64,000 nucleotides of DNA from Symsagittifera roscoffensis (GCF_963678635.1 NC_087065.1:41105430-41169429), one strand, 5' to 3'; numbered from the stretch's first letter, positions 50,943 to 61,601 are shown. Notes: generated by a model not told the origin, from the sequence alone. Made by a program: numbers and translations.

Positions 50943-51158
50943 TTATAAATCGTACCTGTGGATATAATCAAGGGTTTTTGAAAGTTGGAGAAATAGTTCG
51001 AATATAGTGTAGAAAATTAAAAAAATATTACAAAAAATGATTAAGAGTATTAGAAAAGATTCAAGGATATCAAAAAGAAATATTATGAAAGTTTCAAGTA
51101 TTGTAAAAAATTGTTTGAGGTTTGTGATAATTTTAGTGACTGTTTGATAGAAGAGCAT
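50943..51158 (-). CDS. Small hydrophobic ORF (71 aa) in element 2
   Basis: ATG at 51158. Composition is dominated by Phe, Ile and Leu (FLILLIIFCNIFLIFYTIF) with regular Glu or Asp every 7-11 residues, which gives one long membrane helix or two. It ends 12 nt before the next small hydrophobic ORF. Function unknown; a leader for Env-type messages or a membrane-active accessory is possible. Confidence 0.3.
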   Translation of the reverse strand: MLFYQTVTKIITNLKQFFTILETFIIFLFDILESFLILLIIFCNIFLIFYTIFELFLQLSKTLDYIHRYDL

Positions 51159-51752
51159 TTAAGAAATGGCTTCGTGATCGAATATTTTTTGTTGTTTGGG
51201 GCAATTTTCAAGTGTGGTCGGATTATTTATTAGTTTTTTGACAAGTGGGTTGAGTTTTGTAAAAAATTGTTGGGGGCAATTTTTATGGTGATCGGGAGGT
51301 CTTCCATGTCTTTATTTTCATTTGTCAAATGATCTGGGGTATTTTTGAGATTTTTATACTTTAGGCTAAATAAAATGGTCGTTCTTTTACTTTAGGCTAA
51401 TTTAACATATTTGTTTGGGGGGTATTTGAGGGCTGAGTTGGGGAAATATTGTTGATCTTTGGTTTATTAGATAAGGGAGGGTTATGATATTATGGTGATA
51501 TTTATTTTAGTTGTCAAGTTGGAGTGGTTTGCTTATTTTTGACCTGGAGGTCGTAGAGTTATAGTTATAGATATGCCTGGAGTTTAATATTTTTCGTCTA
51601 GTTGGTTTGTGTTAAAGTTATAGAAGGTGACGGATTGGATGAATCCTATTGGCTAATTTTGAACTAGAATCGCTGCGTGTTTATCAGCATGTTATCTTGA
51701 AAATTGAAAGTGTAAAATGTTTCAGAGGTGCAAAGATTTTTAAATGTAGAAT
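51159..51752 (-). other. Spacer between integrase and accessory ORFs of element 2
   Basis: About 600 bases without sense-strand ORFs over 40 codons. On the sense strand it is rich in A and C. Nothing specific is seen. Confidence 0.4.
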
Positions 51753-53684
51753 TTAAGGTTGTTTTTGAAATTCAACTTTCTTTAATATTTTAGATTGTGG
51801 GATGAATACTTTATAATTTTTACGTGGTTGATTTCTAAGTCGTGAAGACTCTCTATGTTCTGATTTGTCGATTTGTTTTTGGGGTATTATTTGTTCTGTC
51901 ATTTTTCTATTTTTTCTTTCTTTTTGAGATGTATTTTGATCTAGATTTTTTGTATTGTTTTTTGTGGTGGTTGATTTTGTATTTTGATTTCCGAGGTGAA
52001 TATCATTTTGTTCCTTTGTTATGTTTTCCGTATGTGGGTCATTTTGAATAACTTTTAAACCTGTAAAAGAATATAATTGAGTTAGTTCGCGGAGTGCGTA
52101 TTCTTTTGGATAATAAGGTAATAGGTTATTTCGGTGTTGAACGATTTCTTTTTTATCTGAGTCGGTGATTTTATATGTGACATCAGTGGGTTTTGCAATT
52201 ATTTGGTATGGTCCTTTACGAAGGGGTTGTAACTTTTTTGAAATTCCTTTTTGAGTATTAAAATTGGGTATTAAAACAAATGTTCCAACTTTTAAATCGG
52301 AGGCTGGTGTAAAGCGTGAATTTATTTGTTCATTAATATTTTGCCTTTGTAACAACTTTTTTGTTACCTTTTGGTAAATTTCATTGTGTTTTTTATCTCT
52401 GTTTAAAATCCATTCGGTGTGTGTACCGGAGGCTAATTTAAGAATTTGTGGGTGATGAAAATGATCTTCATCGTGTGTATGTAATGGTAGGTTATAACAA
52501 ATTGAGTCTTTATTTGGTTGACAATAACCTTGTGCGTTTTTATGAGAGTTTGCTGTAAACATTATTGGTTTGCGTGGCTTTTGGTTAAAAACCATTTCAT
52601 ATGGTGACATTCCTAAAGTTGTCGTGATTTGTGAATTATATGCTAAGGGAAATAGTTTTACATCTGCTGACCATTCGGTATATCTTGTATCATTTCCATT
52701 GATGATACATCTGAGATATTCTTGTAATGAACGGTTCATACCTTCGACTAAGCAGTTTGTCCAAGGTGCGTGAGATGTACGTGGTTTGTGTTTAATGTTA
52801 TATAAATGACATAGTGTGATGATTTCATTATTTATGAATTCTGTACCGTTGTCTGTAACTAAAATTTCTGGTAGTCCGAATTTTGCTATCCAGTGTTCAT
52901 AGAGTGTTGTGTAAGCGTAATAAGCGTTACAATGTGGTACTGGGTTAAGTGCTACATAATGTGTAAATGCGTCAACAATTACCATAATGTAGGAGTTTCC
53001 TTCGGATGAGGGTGAAATTGGTCCTTTGGTATCAAATGAGATACGATAATTAAAGTACAAACTTTGTCCTTTAAAATCTTGTTTTTGTGCTATTTGTTTT
53101 TGATTTGGGTAAGGTTTATTTAGTTGACATACTATACAGTCATTGCATAGTACTTTTATCCAAATTGGTGCATTTGGGAAATAAAAGTTTTGTACAAAAT
53201 TTGAATATGATTTTTCTGATCCAGAGTGTCCTTTAATATTTTGTGTATGTGAAATATTAAAAGCTATAAGAATCATACTTAAAGGGAGACAGGGAACTGT
53301 AGATTCATTTAGTTTGTATTTTAGAAGGTCTGTGTTTTCGTTAATTGTTGTATTATTGAATTTTCGAAAATATCGGAGGAGTGTTTTGTTTCCTAGAATA
53401 GTTGAATCTGCTTTGATAGGTTTAGTTTTATATTTGTGCCATGATTTCAGTTGTCGAATTACTGGGTCAAGGTTTTGATATTGTTTCAGTGTTGAAATTG
53501 TAATTGTTTCTGTTGGGGGGAGAAAAATGTTTTCAATTTCTAATTTAGATAAGGGTATTGTGTCAAGTGGGTCATGGAGGTCAAAAACTTGATTTATTGT
53601 GTATTTTGAATCGTTTGTTTGTGGTCCTGATAAGTTTATTTTATCAGTTAAATTTTCTTTTTCAATTAGTGGAAAATGGTCTTT
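51753..53684 (-). CDS. pol: Integrase part of Pol (element 2), -1 frame relative to RT-RNase H
   Basis: The frame is open from 53684 to 51753 (643 codons plus stop). The first 130 codons lead into a zinc-binding region (SHTQNIKGH, then CNDCIVC), the catalytic core with D in SFDTKGPI, D in VTDNGTEF and E in NCLVEGMN at D-35-E spacing, and a C-terminal DNA-binding domain (LKVGTFVLIPNF, LRKGPYQIIA). A tail rich in Lys, Gln and Asn follows. It joins the upstream RT frame through a -1 shift at AAA AAG (53686-53681), 15 nt before the RT-frame stop. Usual gypsy Pol is continuous here, so this is either programmed -1 frameshifting or a single-base indel. All catalytic residues are intact. Confidence 0.85.
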   Translation of the reverse strand, partial: KDHFPLIEKENLTDKINLSGPQTNDSKYTINQVFDLHDPLDTIPLSKLEIENIFLPPTETITISTLKQYQNLDPVIRQLKSWHKYKTKPIKADSTILGNKTLLRYFRKFNNTTINENTDLLKYKLNESTVPCLPLSMILIAFNISHTQNIKGHSGSEKSYSNFVQNFYFPNAPIWIKVLCNDCIVCQLNKPYPNQKQIAQKQDFKGQSLYFNYRISFDTKGPISPSSEGNSYIMVIVDAFTHYVALNPVPHCNAYYAYTTLYEHWIAKFGLPEILVTDNGTEFINNEIITLCHLYNIKHKPRTSHAPWTNCLVEGMNRSLQEYLRCIINGNDTRYTEWSADVKLFPLAYNSQITTTLGMSPYEMVFNQKPRKPIMFTANSHKNAQGYCQPNKDSICYNLPLHTHDEDHFHHPQILKLASGTHTEWILNRDKKHNEIYQKVTKKLLQRQNINEQINSRFTPASDLKVGTFVLIPNFNTQKGISKKLQPLRKGPYQIIAKPTDVTYKITDSDKKEIVQHRNNLLPYYPKEYALRELTQLYSFTGLKVIQNDPHTENITKEQNDIHLGNQNTKSTTTKNNTKNLDQNTSQKERKNRKMTEQIIPQKQIDKSEHRESSRLRNQPRKNYKVFIPQSKILKKVEFQKQP

Positions 53685-56161
53685 TTAGGCGGGTGTTGTT
53701 TTATTCTTTTTTGTTGGGTGTTATTTTTTATCCATTGTGAATATGGGATTGGTTTAAAAGTTGATGTTCCAAGTAGATCAACTTCATAGTGATTATTTTG
53801 ACAATCTAAATAAAGTGGGAAATGTTGTAAATTATTTATTTGTGATTGTTCAACGTCAGTTTTTACTGCATATTTGCATTCCAATCGGGGTGATGTTTCA
53901 TTTTCTGCAAGGTAGAATTTTATGTTTTTGGGTATTTCAACTGTGGTTTTACGTGTAAGTAATTCAGGTGGCGTATTTCGACTTAAGGTGTCTGGTAATG
54001 CAAGATTTTTTCCTGCGGTCCAAACTATATGTAAGTTTGGGAATTTCATTAAAATGAGTTGAAATCTATAAACTCGGTGGTTTGGATTAGACTTTTGTGT
54101 AAAAAGAAAGATGATTGGTTTATGGTCTGTGAATAGAACTGTGGGATGTTTTGATCCAAGTATCAGAAATTCATATTCTGTTAGTGTATATATTATGGCT
54201 GTACATTCTCTCATTAGAGTTGAGAGTCGTAGCTCTGCTTGAGTGAATAATCGAGAATTTGCTGATATGAGGTTCATTTTATTTGTACTATTATGTGATT
54301 GTAATAATGCTGCGCCGATGCCAAAGTTCGAAGCATCGCACATTGCATAAAATGGTTGATTTGAATCTGGAATTGTGTTTGAAATTTGTTCAGTTAGAAG
54401 TTTTTTAATTTCTTCAAATCGTGCTTGATGTTCTGTATTCCATTCAAAATTATTTTGTTGTCTAAGTATGTTGTAGAATGGTCGTAGATATAATTGCATT
54501 TTATAAACATATTTGCTTAAAAAGTTTAACATTCCAAGGAATTCTTGGATTTTCTTTTTATTTGTTGGTGGTTGGAGTTTTTGAATAGCGTCTATACGTG
54601 ATTTCAATGGAGTGATTGTTTTTCTTTCTATATTATGTCCTAAGAATTTAACTTTTGTCAAAAAGAAGTGTGATTTATCGGGGGCGGCCTTCAGGTTTTC
54701 GTTCTGAAGTATTTGGTGATATTGTTCTAAAACATTGAACATTTCCTCTTTTGTCTGTGATTGCATAAAAACATCGTCTAAATAGGTGATTGCATTTTTC
54801 TTGAGTATTAGTGGTCGAAAAATTTTGCTCATAAAAGCTGAAAATGCTGCTGGTCCTATGGATATTCCATAGAATAAGCGGTTGAATTCGTATTGTTGGT
54901 TTCCAATAACAAATTGTGTTAAGCGTCGTGATTGTTCATCTAATGGCATTTGATTATATGCACTATTCATATCGGCGGTGGTAAAGTATTTTCCGTTTAT
55001 TTTTGTTAAAATAACTTGTATTGGTTCATTGGGCCAATTACACTTTGATTCATCTATGAGTGAGTTGAGGTATCTAGCATCGAGAACAATTTTTAATGAT
55101 TCTCCTTTGGCTAGAATGATAACAGGGTTGATAAATGTGTTGCCTTTTGGTTGTTCCTCTTTGTTTACTGGTGATATAATGTTGTATTGTTCTAAAATGT
55201 CGAGTAATCTGTTCACTTTATCGTGTAAGTGAATTGGTACTTTACTTGCTCTTTGTTTTTTGAAAACTGCGTCTGGTTTTAATGGGAGATGTAGTGATGA
55301 GCTGATTTTGCCAACATCAAATTTGGATGTTGCATAGACTGATGAATATTTAATTAGCTGTTTTGCTAGTTTTTCAAATTCGTCTTGTGTTATTTGTGAA
55401 TGTTGGAAATTAAACATTGTTAAAAATTTCTGTTGATTCTCTGTGTAGTTACTTATGTTGAATGTAGGTTTGAAATATGGGGTTTTTGTGAAATAATTCG
55501 TATTTCTGTTTTCGTTACTTATTATATTATTTATAGATAATTCTTCATTAAGGATTGTGGATTGGCAAATATCTAGTAATTGGAGTATATTATTTACACG
55601 ATATGCTTTTTCGTGTATTGGTGATATTGTAGCGTTGGTTTCGCAATAGCCTAAAAGTCCTAAAGGTAATGTTACTTGGTAAGGTGTATTGTTGTATACA
55701 TGTAAGGAAATAATATCTGAATTCGAGTTTTTCAAATATTTTATTGATGAGATTGTGATTTTGAAAAACTTATGAATAGGTTTGAATTCAAAATCTGACA
55801 TATAAAATTTTTGTTTGTTTTGTTTTTTATCATATTGGTGAACTTGCTTTATTGAAAAATTGTATATGTTTCCTGATAGTGGTTTCAAGTGTTTTCTTTG
55901 TTGGTTATATATTGGATAGAATTTTGAAAAGAATGGTGGTTGTTTATTTAATCTTTGAAAAAATGTTAGGGATGTGTCTTTTGTTTTTGTATATTTATCT
56001 TTGATTAATATTTTACTATTCAAGATGTTGATTGTTGGTATATATTTAGAGATAAATGGTATTCCAATGATATTGTGTTTAATATCAGTGATATGGAATA
56101 TTTGTTTAAATGGTTTGGTTAAAATTTTGTTTTGTTCCATTGTTCTTGTGGGGAGAAGAAA
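53666..56161 (-). CDS. pol: Protease end, reverse transcriptase and RNase H of element 2
   Basis: In the same frame as Gag, directly after an in-frame TGA (56164-56162); the first ATG is at 56140. The start holds the second half of the aspartic protease (IKHNIIGIPFISKYI). RT motifs follow: LPLKPDAVFKKQRASKVP, KIVLDARYLNSLI, FTTADMNSAYNQMPLD, FYGISIGPAAFSAFM, catalytic ITYLDDVFMQSQ and VKFLGHNI. RNase H has CDASNFGIGAALLQ, an ECTAII Glu and LFTDHKPI, then a DTLSRN tail. All RT and RNase H catalytic acids are visible. The frame ends at TAA 53668-53666 and the integrase continues in the -1 frame. Confidence 0.9.
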   Translation of the reverse strand, partial: FLLPTRTMEQNKILTKPFKQIFHITDIKHNIIGIPFISKYIPTINILNSKILIKDKYTKTKDTSLTFFQRLNKQPPFFSKFYPIYNQQRKHLKPLSGNIYNFSIKQVHQYDKKQNKQKFYMSDFEFKPIHKFFKITISSIKYLKNSNSDIISLHVYNNTPYQVTLPLGLLGYCETNATISPIHEKAYRVNNILQLLDICQSTILNEELSINNIISNENRNTNYFTKTPYFKPTFNISNYTENQQKFLTMFNFQHSQITQDEFEKLAKQLIKYSSVYATSKFDVGKISSSLHLPLKPDAVFKKQRASKVPIHLHDKVNRLLDILEQYNIISPVNKEEQPKGNTFINPVIILAKGESLKIVLDARYLNSLIDESKCNWPNEPIQVILTKINGKYFTTADMNSAYNQMPLDEQSRRLTQFVIGNQQYEFNRLFYGISIGPAAFSAFMSKIFRPLILKKNAITYLDDVFMQSQTKEEMFNVLEQYHQILQNENLKAAPDKSHFFLTKVKFLGHNIERKTITPLKSRIDAIQKLQPPTNKKKIQEFLGMLNFLSKYVYKMQLYLRPFYNILRQQNNFEWNTEHQARFEEIKKLLTEQISNTIPDSNQPFYAMCDASNFGIGAALLQSHNSTNKMNLISANSRLFTQAELRLSTLMRECTAIIYTLTEYEFLILGSKHPTVLFTDHKPIIFLFTQKSNPNHRVYRFQLILMKFPNLHIVWTAGKNLALPDTLSRNTPPELLTRKTTVEIPKNIKFYLAENETSPRLECKYAVKTDVEQSQINNLQHFPLYLDCQNNHYEVDLLGTSTFKPIPYSQWIKNNTQQKRIKQHPPKKTIFH

Positions 56162-59100
56162 TCATTGAATTTTTCCGTAGTTTATTAATGTTGATCCTTG
56201 TGCTGTTGCTAACTTACTGGAGGTTTCAAGAGGTGTTAGCTTTGGGTGTAAGGTTTTTATTTCATTCCATGTGGGAATGTTTATTATATTTGATTCTGCT
56301 CCTGAACCAATTAAAAAATCAATTTCAAGATCTGGTGGTTGAAATTCTTTGCTTCTTGGACTTTCTAAAAGAAATGGTATTGTCCAAATTTTTTCTTTGG
56401 GTTGTTCTTTTTGTATGTTTTGATAGATGTGATTTGTATTCAAGCATTTTGTTTTTTCGTTCTCATTGGTTTGATTTGTAGTGTCAATTTCATTAGTTTT
56501 TTGTGTCGTCGGTGTGGAATGGACGGGTTCAATATAATAATTGTGAAGGAGTTCTGATTGATTCTCATATATGTGTGATGAAAAAGGTTCTTCATATATA
56601 ACAGGTTCATAGTCATTTTCGACTTTTATCATGTTGATGGAGAGAGTGTTTTCTGCATCGCTTTCTGAATCTGATGATCCACAGTTTATTTGATTGAGTT
56701 GTAACGTATCAGTTACTGTGTCATCAATACCTGGAGGGTCTGATGTTGTTTCTGGATTAGATTGTACTTGATTAATATGTCTTTGATGTTTAGGTGTACT
56801 ACTTCTGTGGCGATTATTAGAATTATTATAGTTATTATTATTCCGGTGTAGTGATTGGGAATAATTTCTATAACGATTATTATAACTTGAGTGTCGATTT
56901 TGTGAATTATTTCGCGATCTGTTTTGGTAATTATTGTTTGGTCTGTTATAGTTCGATCTATTATATGAGTTATTCCTTGATTGATTGTTCGGGTAATTCT
57001 GGTTTCGGTTGTTTGAATAACTTCTATTCCGATTATTGGAGTAGTTTCTATTCCTATTGTATGATGAATTTCGTGATTGATTGTTTGGATAATAATTATT
57101 TCTTGATTGGGAATTAGATCTAGAAACAAATCGTTGTGTATTTGAATTTGATCTGGAGTAGTTATTTCGACTATTTGGTCTATTGTAGTGATTTTGTGAT
57201 GAATTTTGCGTGTTTCTTCGTTCTGGTGATCTTCCTCTATAACTTGAGTTATATGGTGATTGATTTCTTGTATAATTTGTATTGTTCGGGAGTGGTTTTC
57301 CTGAACTGTTGTTGCTGTAGACTGTTTTGTTCGGTAGATTTTGATCTTTTTTCATGTATTGATAGAATGATTTATTTGGTTCTTTATATTTTTGAGGTTT
57401 ATTTTGATTGTCTTGCTGTTTTTGTCTACATTCAGAAATACTATGTCCGTATCGTCGGCAAAAATTACACCATTTTTTGAAAGATGGTTTGCCTTTAAAG
57501 TTTGGGTGTTTTTCGTAAATATTGAGTATTTCAGTGATTTTTTCAACGAGATCTGTATCTGATTCCTGTATATTGTTTATATTTGTGGAAGCTGTTTCAA
57601 TTCTGTTAACGTATTGTAATTTCAGATTTTCCGTTTCTTCGAGTTTCATTGTGATTTCTGCTTGTTCTAGTTTGTCTACTAGTTTTCGAAAATCTAAATC
57701 GGGTTCTCGAATTGAAGAAGGATGGGATGCTCTCTTTTTTATTGCTATTTTCCTTAATTGTGGTGTTAAGGTCATCATTAAGATTTCTGTCATCTTTGTG
57801 TTTTTATAGTCATGTGTTTTTAATGAATATGCTTTTCGAACTAGTGTTTCGATTCGTACTGCTAATTGCTTGATGGTTTCATTTGGTAATCTGCGAATTT
57901 CATTACATAAAACTCTTTGTTGTTGTTTGTTTCTTTCGGAGTCAAACATTTTTGAAAATTCTTGTGTAAACCTTTTCCAATTTGATTTTATTTCTATAGG
58001 CAATACTGAAAACCATTTTTGGGCTGCGCCATCTAGAGTTGTTTGTATTAACGCTGTGCGTCGATGTATCCAGTTTTGATGTAGTGGCGTATTAATTGGT
58101 TCAGGTCCTATATTTAAAATCAAATTTGCTGTGACTGCATTTAAATAGTCTTCTACAGAATATTCAGGGTCTGTTCCTGTGAATACCATTAAAGGTTTAT
58201 TTGATGTTATTGATGATCCACCCATAAGGTATGGATTCATCGTCATTTGTAATGATTCTGCTGCATTTGGCATTTGAGAAAAATTTGAAAGTTGATTTCT
58301 TGTTATTTCGTGTTGTTGAAGATAATATGGGAGTGGTATTTCATTTTGCATTTGTGCTGGTTGGTACAAGTTTGCAATCATTGGGTTTTGTTGCTGAATT
58401 GGTTGAAAAGATTGTGTATTAATTGGGTTTTGTTGTTGAATTGGTTGTTGGTTTTGTGTATCTATTGGTTGTGGAGAAAAAATTCTATTATATGTATGTG
58501 GTTTCTGTTTTCCTTGTCCACGATATTCTTGATTATAGGGTGTAAATATATCTGGTTGTAAGAAATCATCATCTGAGGATAAGTAATCCATTTGATAAGA
58601 TGTTTGTTTTTTATTTTTATTTTGTTGAAAAAATGGATAGTTTTCACTACGATCCTGTGGAGGATGTAAATTTGTTTGGAAATTTACTGAATTAGGTGGT
58701 GCCATTGGGTTATCCCAGTTTCGAGATCTTGTATAATTACTAAAATTTTTTCGTGGTTGATAATTTGTTTTTGATGGATGTGTGTAATTATAATTATGGT
58801 CTGCAAAGTTGTTTCTAGTGAACGTTTTGCGTGTTTTTGGCGGTTTTGTCATGGGTCTGTATGTTTGGTAATCCATGTGTGAATAATTTGGGGCAACTGA
58901 AGGTTTAACGGTTGATTGTAAGGTTACCTGTGTTTGTGAAGGGTTTGTATTTCTTGGTGTTGTTAAGTTTGGACGTATTGGTGAAATACTTTGTTGTGTA
59001 GTTGTTGTGTGTACGATTTCTTCATTTATGAAGTGTGATGGTGTCTGGATATCTTGTTGAGTAAGATTCCTAGTTCCATTGAGGTTTTCATTGTGTATGA

Positions 59101-59998
59101 CTGTAGAGTTTAAACTGTTATTTTGCATATCGGGTAAAAATGTATTATAGTTTAATGGTGTTGCATCAATGGTTAATGGTATTACTCGTACATAATCTCT
59201 TACATAAGATATCGTACTTATTGCTTGACTTGAGATTGATTGTGGGAAGTGTATGGATGCGGGATGAGACCATTCGGGGTCCCAAACATAGTCTGATTGT
59301 TCTGTGATGGCAGTATCATCGTTTGAGTTTTGGGGTCTAAAATTTTTTCTTGCTTGTGAAATTAAATCAATATTATGTGTGAAATAATCTATTATGAACC
59401 ATGCCAAAATTTTTTGTAAGTCGTGTTTTGTATGTTGTGAAACTTCATCTTTCGTGAAATTTTCTTTAATTATATTTAGAAAACTAGAGAGTAGTGTGAT
59501 TTCATGTCGTACTCTTATATGTTTAGATGTTTCAGTCGGTGAGACATTTGGTATCTGGATTTCGTTTTCTAATATCGAGATATAACTATATATTATCGCA
59601 AAAACTTCATTGGTGAATATGGAGTTTGCTCTTTGTGAGTTATGATATTGGATGCTTTTTATATATTCTGAGAATACTTTTGAGAATTCTAAATCAAGGT
59701 CGTCTGTTTGAATTATATATTTACTGTGATTCTGGTTTGGTGAGCTGAATTCTATGGAGTAGATTCCGTATTGTTGTGTTAGGTTACATATATCTTTTAG
59801 ATAGTGATCGATAATTTGTCTTTTGATTTTTACATCTGGGAACTCTGTTTTACATGGACTGATTCCGGGTTCAAACTAATTTAAGAGTAAATTTTTGCAA
59901 AATATATGCTGTCCTCTATCAGTGGTTGCATCTACGATAAAGGGGAAAATATCATCATCATCTGGACTTTCTTCACCTGGGGTGTGCGTTGAGCTCAT
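56162..59998 (-). CDS. gag: Gag with CCHC zinc knuckle and N-terminal half of protease (element 2); in-frame TAG at 59878-59876
   Basis: ATG at 59998 opens a frame of 1278 codons broken once by TAG (codon 41); downstream the frame is continuous. A retrotransposon-gag type domain spans about 410-610 (VFTGTDPEYSVEDYLNAV, WIHRRTALIQTTLDGAAQKW, FTQEFSKMFDSERNKQQQ). A CCHC knuckle CNFCRRYGHSISEC follows, then a low-complexity RNA-binding tract of Asn, Arg, Ser and Tyr (NNRNRSYSNNRNQNYPNN and similar). The C-terminus enters the protease: LEIDFLIGSGAESNII, where the catalytic D-S/T-G triad reads G-S-G, then ATAQGSTLINYGK before TGA. Thus protease straddles the Gag-Pol stop. Readthrough, as in gammaretroviruses, would explain it; damage is the alternative. 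Confidence 0.85.
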
Positions 59999-60440
59999 TT
60001 TTTCGTTCGATGACTGTTAATATGTAATTATCAATGTGTCTTATTGGTTGATTCCAATTGTATAAATGTACTGGTTTGTGTTTATACTGCTTTTTTATTC
60101 TTCTTTTTCCTCTTTTTGATGAATTTGAAGTTGTTTCTGAGTCAGAGAAATATAATTGATCGTGAATTGGGCAATTTTTATCTATTGATTCTTTTAGTTT
60201 ATAAAGTTCGTCTAAACTGTTGGTTTCTGATTCTGAAAATGCGTTTCGATTTTTTGAAAATCTTTTTCGTGTTATTTGTCTTTGTTTAGTTATTATTTTT
60301 CTCTTTAATGTTTGTCGTTTTGTTCTAATGTATCCAACTGTTTGTGTATGAGGTGTGATTACAAGGTCGTATTTTTTGTTATCTATTTCACAATTGTGTA
60401 AAACGATTGTTTGTTTATTTCCTAGGTTTTTAAATGACAT
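59973..60440 (-). CDS. Basic 155-aa ORF upstream of Gag (element 2)
   Basis: ATG at 60440 to stop at 59973, overlapping the Gag ATG (59998) by 26 nt in another frame. The protein is strongly basic in the middle (RTKRQTLKRKIITKQRQITR) with a second basic patch (KRGKRRIKKQYKHKPVHLYN) that looks like a nuclear-localisation or RNA-binding signal, and an acidic stretch between. No family recognised. By position it could be a Rev- or Rex-like RNA-binding accessory protein, which would suit an element with several spliced genes; that is inference only. Confidence 0.5.
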   Translation of the reverse strand: MSFKNLGNKQTIVLHNCEIDNKKYDLVITPHTQTVGYIRTKRQTLKRKIITKQRQITRKRFSKNRNAFSESETNSLDELYKLKESIDKNCPIHDQLYFSDSETTSNSSKRGKRRIKKQYKHKPVHLYNWNQPIRHIDNYILTVIERKNELNAHPR

Positions 60441-61367
60441 AAGGTTTAGGATGACGGATGCAAAAGGTTGTTAAATGATTTCTATTTGCCTTAACTGTTA
60501 GTCCTTACGATTTTTTTGTTAGCCTAACCTGGGTCTTTTTGTTCAGGGTTGGGGAGAAAAGTATATCGATTCCGAAGAATGATTTTATACTTTCTCGTGG
60601 ATAGTATAAGCTAAGGTGTTAACTTACTTAATCTTACTTAAGGGTAGTGATTGTGTTCAGGGTTGGAGAATAGTAAATCGATCCACAAGGTTCAGGTATA
60701 ATTAGAACGCAAGTAGTTCGTTAGATACTATTTTAAACTTACCAAGTTTAAGATTTATCCTGGGTCTGGTAAGAGGGGGGATCAAGTGAAGGATGAATAA
60801 CCGAAGTTCTTCACTGTTTATCCTAATTTGAATGATTAGTTTTGTTCAAAAATTTCTATTAGTCCTGGGTTTTTAGAAAGGGTTGGATAGTGAATCGACG
60901 TTTGAGGTCGTTAGACACTCGTTAAGTGGGTGGGGGAGAACAAAGTTGTTCTTTTTGATCCAAGGATAGGCCTTGATGATCAAGTTTTAAATTTAATTAA
61001 ATAGAAAATGATTTAAGATCCAAGGATAAGCCTTGATGATCTGATTTTAAAATTAAGTGAATTTAAGTTTAAAATGTTTTAAATTTGTGTAAAGAATAGA
61101 TTTAGTATTTTTATAATATTAGTGAGCTTATGATTGCTGCTATGTTTAGGCGATGAAGCTGGAACAACAGGATGATTTATAATTACTAACCATTTATTGT
61201 CATGCTACTAATTTTTATTTTGATTTTTCAATAAATATTTTTCAAATATGTTTTGTATATTACTGCAGAATTTAGGAAAACGATCTGAGATCTTTTTATC
61301 AATCGTTATTGTATATTAATAATTTTGTTTAGCGCCTGAAATGATTTTGAAGATTGACTTCAAAATT
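60441..61367 (-). repeat. Leader of element 2 with degenerate 105-115 bp tandem repeats
   Basis: GTTCAGGGTTGGGGAGAAAA...TATCGATTC (60543), GTTCAGGGTTGGAGAATAGT...ATCGATCC (60656) and AGAAAGGGTTGGATAGTGAATCGACG (60874), with CCTGGGTCT phrases before them, show a decayed tandem repeat. GATCCAAGGATA(G/A)GCCTTGATGATC occurs at 60958 and 61018 (60-bp spacing), each able to fold on CAAGG/CCTTG. Repeated, foldable leader sequence may hold the packaging signal. Confidence 0.5.
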
Positions 61368-61601
61368 TTATGTTTGCAAATGAAAATCTAAATTCATTGC
61401 TAGTAGTATTCTAAATACAAAAGTTTGTTCTGGCTTTTGCCGAACTATCATATAACTATATGGTAAGTTTCTGCTTTGTCGTATGTCGTCTCTGGTTCGA
61501 GGTCTTCTTCCAATTCCGGGTAGTTCTGTTATCGTTCGGAATATTGGCTCTGATCTATTGAGTCGTTGAGACATTTCGATTAAATTATTGTCGTATAACA
61601 T
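61368..61601 (-). CDS. 77-aa leader ORF just downstream of the PBS (element 2)
   Basis: ATG at 61601, 68 nt after the PBS; ends TAA at 61368. Arg-rich N-terminal half (SQRLNRSEPIFRTITELPGI, RRPRTRDDIRQSRN). It is the first long ORF of the genomic RNA. It could be the leader exon that supplies a start codon to the ATG-less downstream frames, but I do not see a consensus donor within it. Unrecognised protein; may be chance. Confidence 0.3.
   Translation of the reverse strand: MLYDNNLIEMSQRLNRSEPIFRTITELPGIGRRPRTRDDIRQSRNLPYSYMIVRQKPEQTFVFRILLAMNLDFHLQT

Noticed and set aside
56851-57480. Long + strand ORFs rich in Tyr, Asn and Cys opposite Gag
   Set aside because: They are the complement of the Asn/Arg/Ser low-complexity tract of Gag and owe their openness to that composition.
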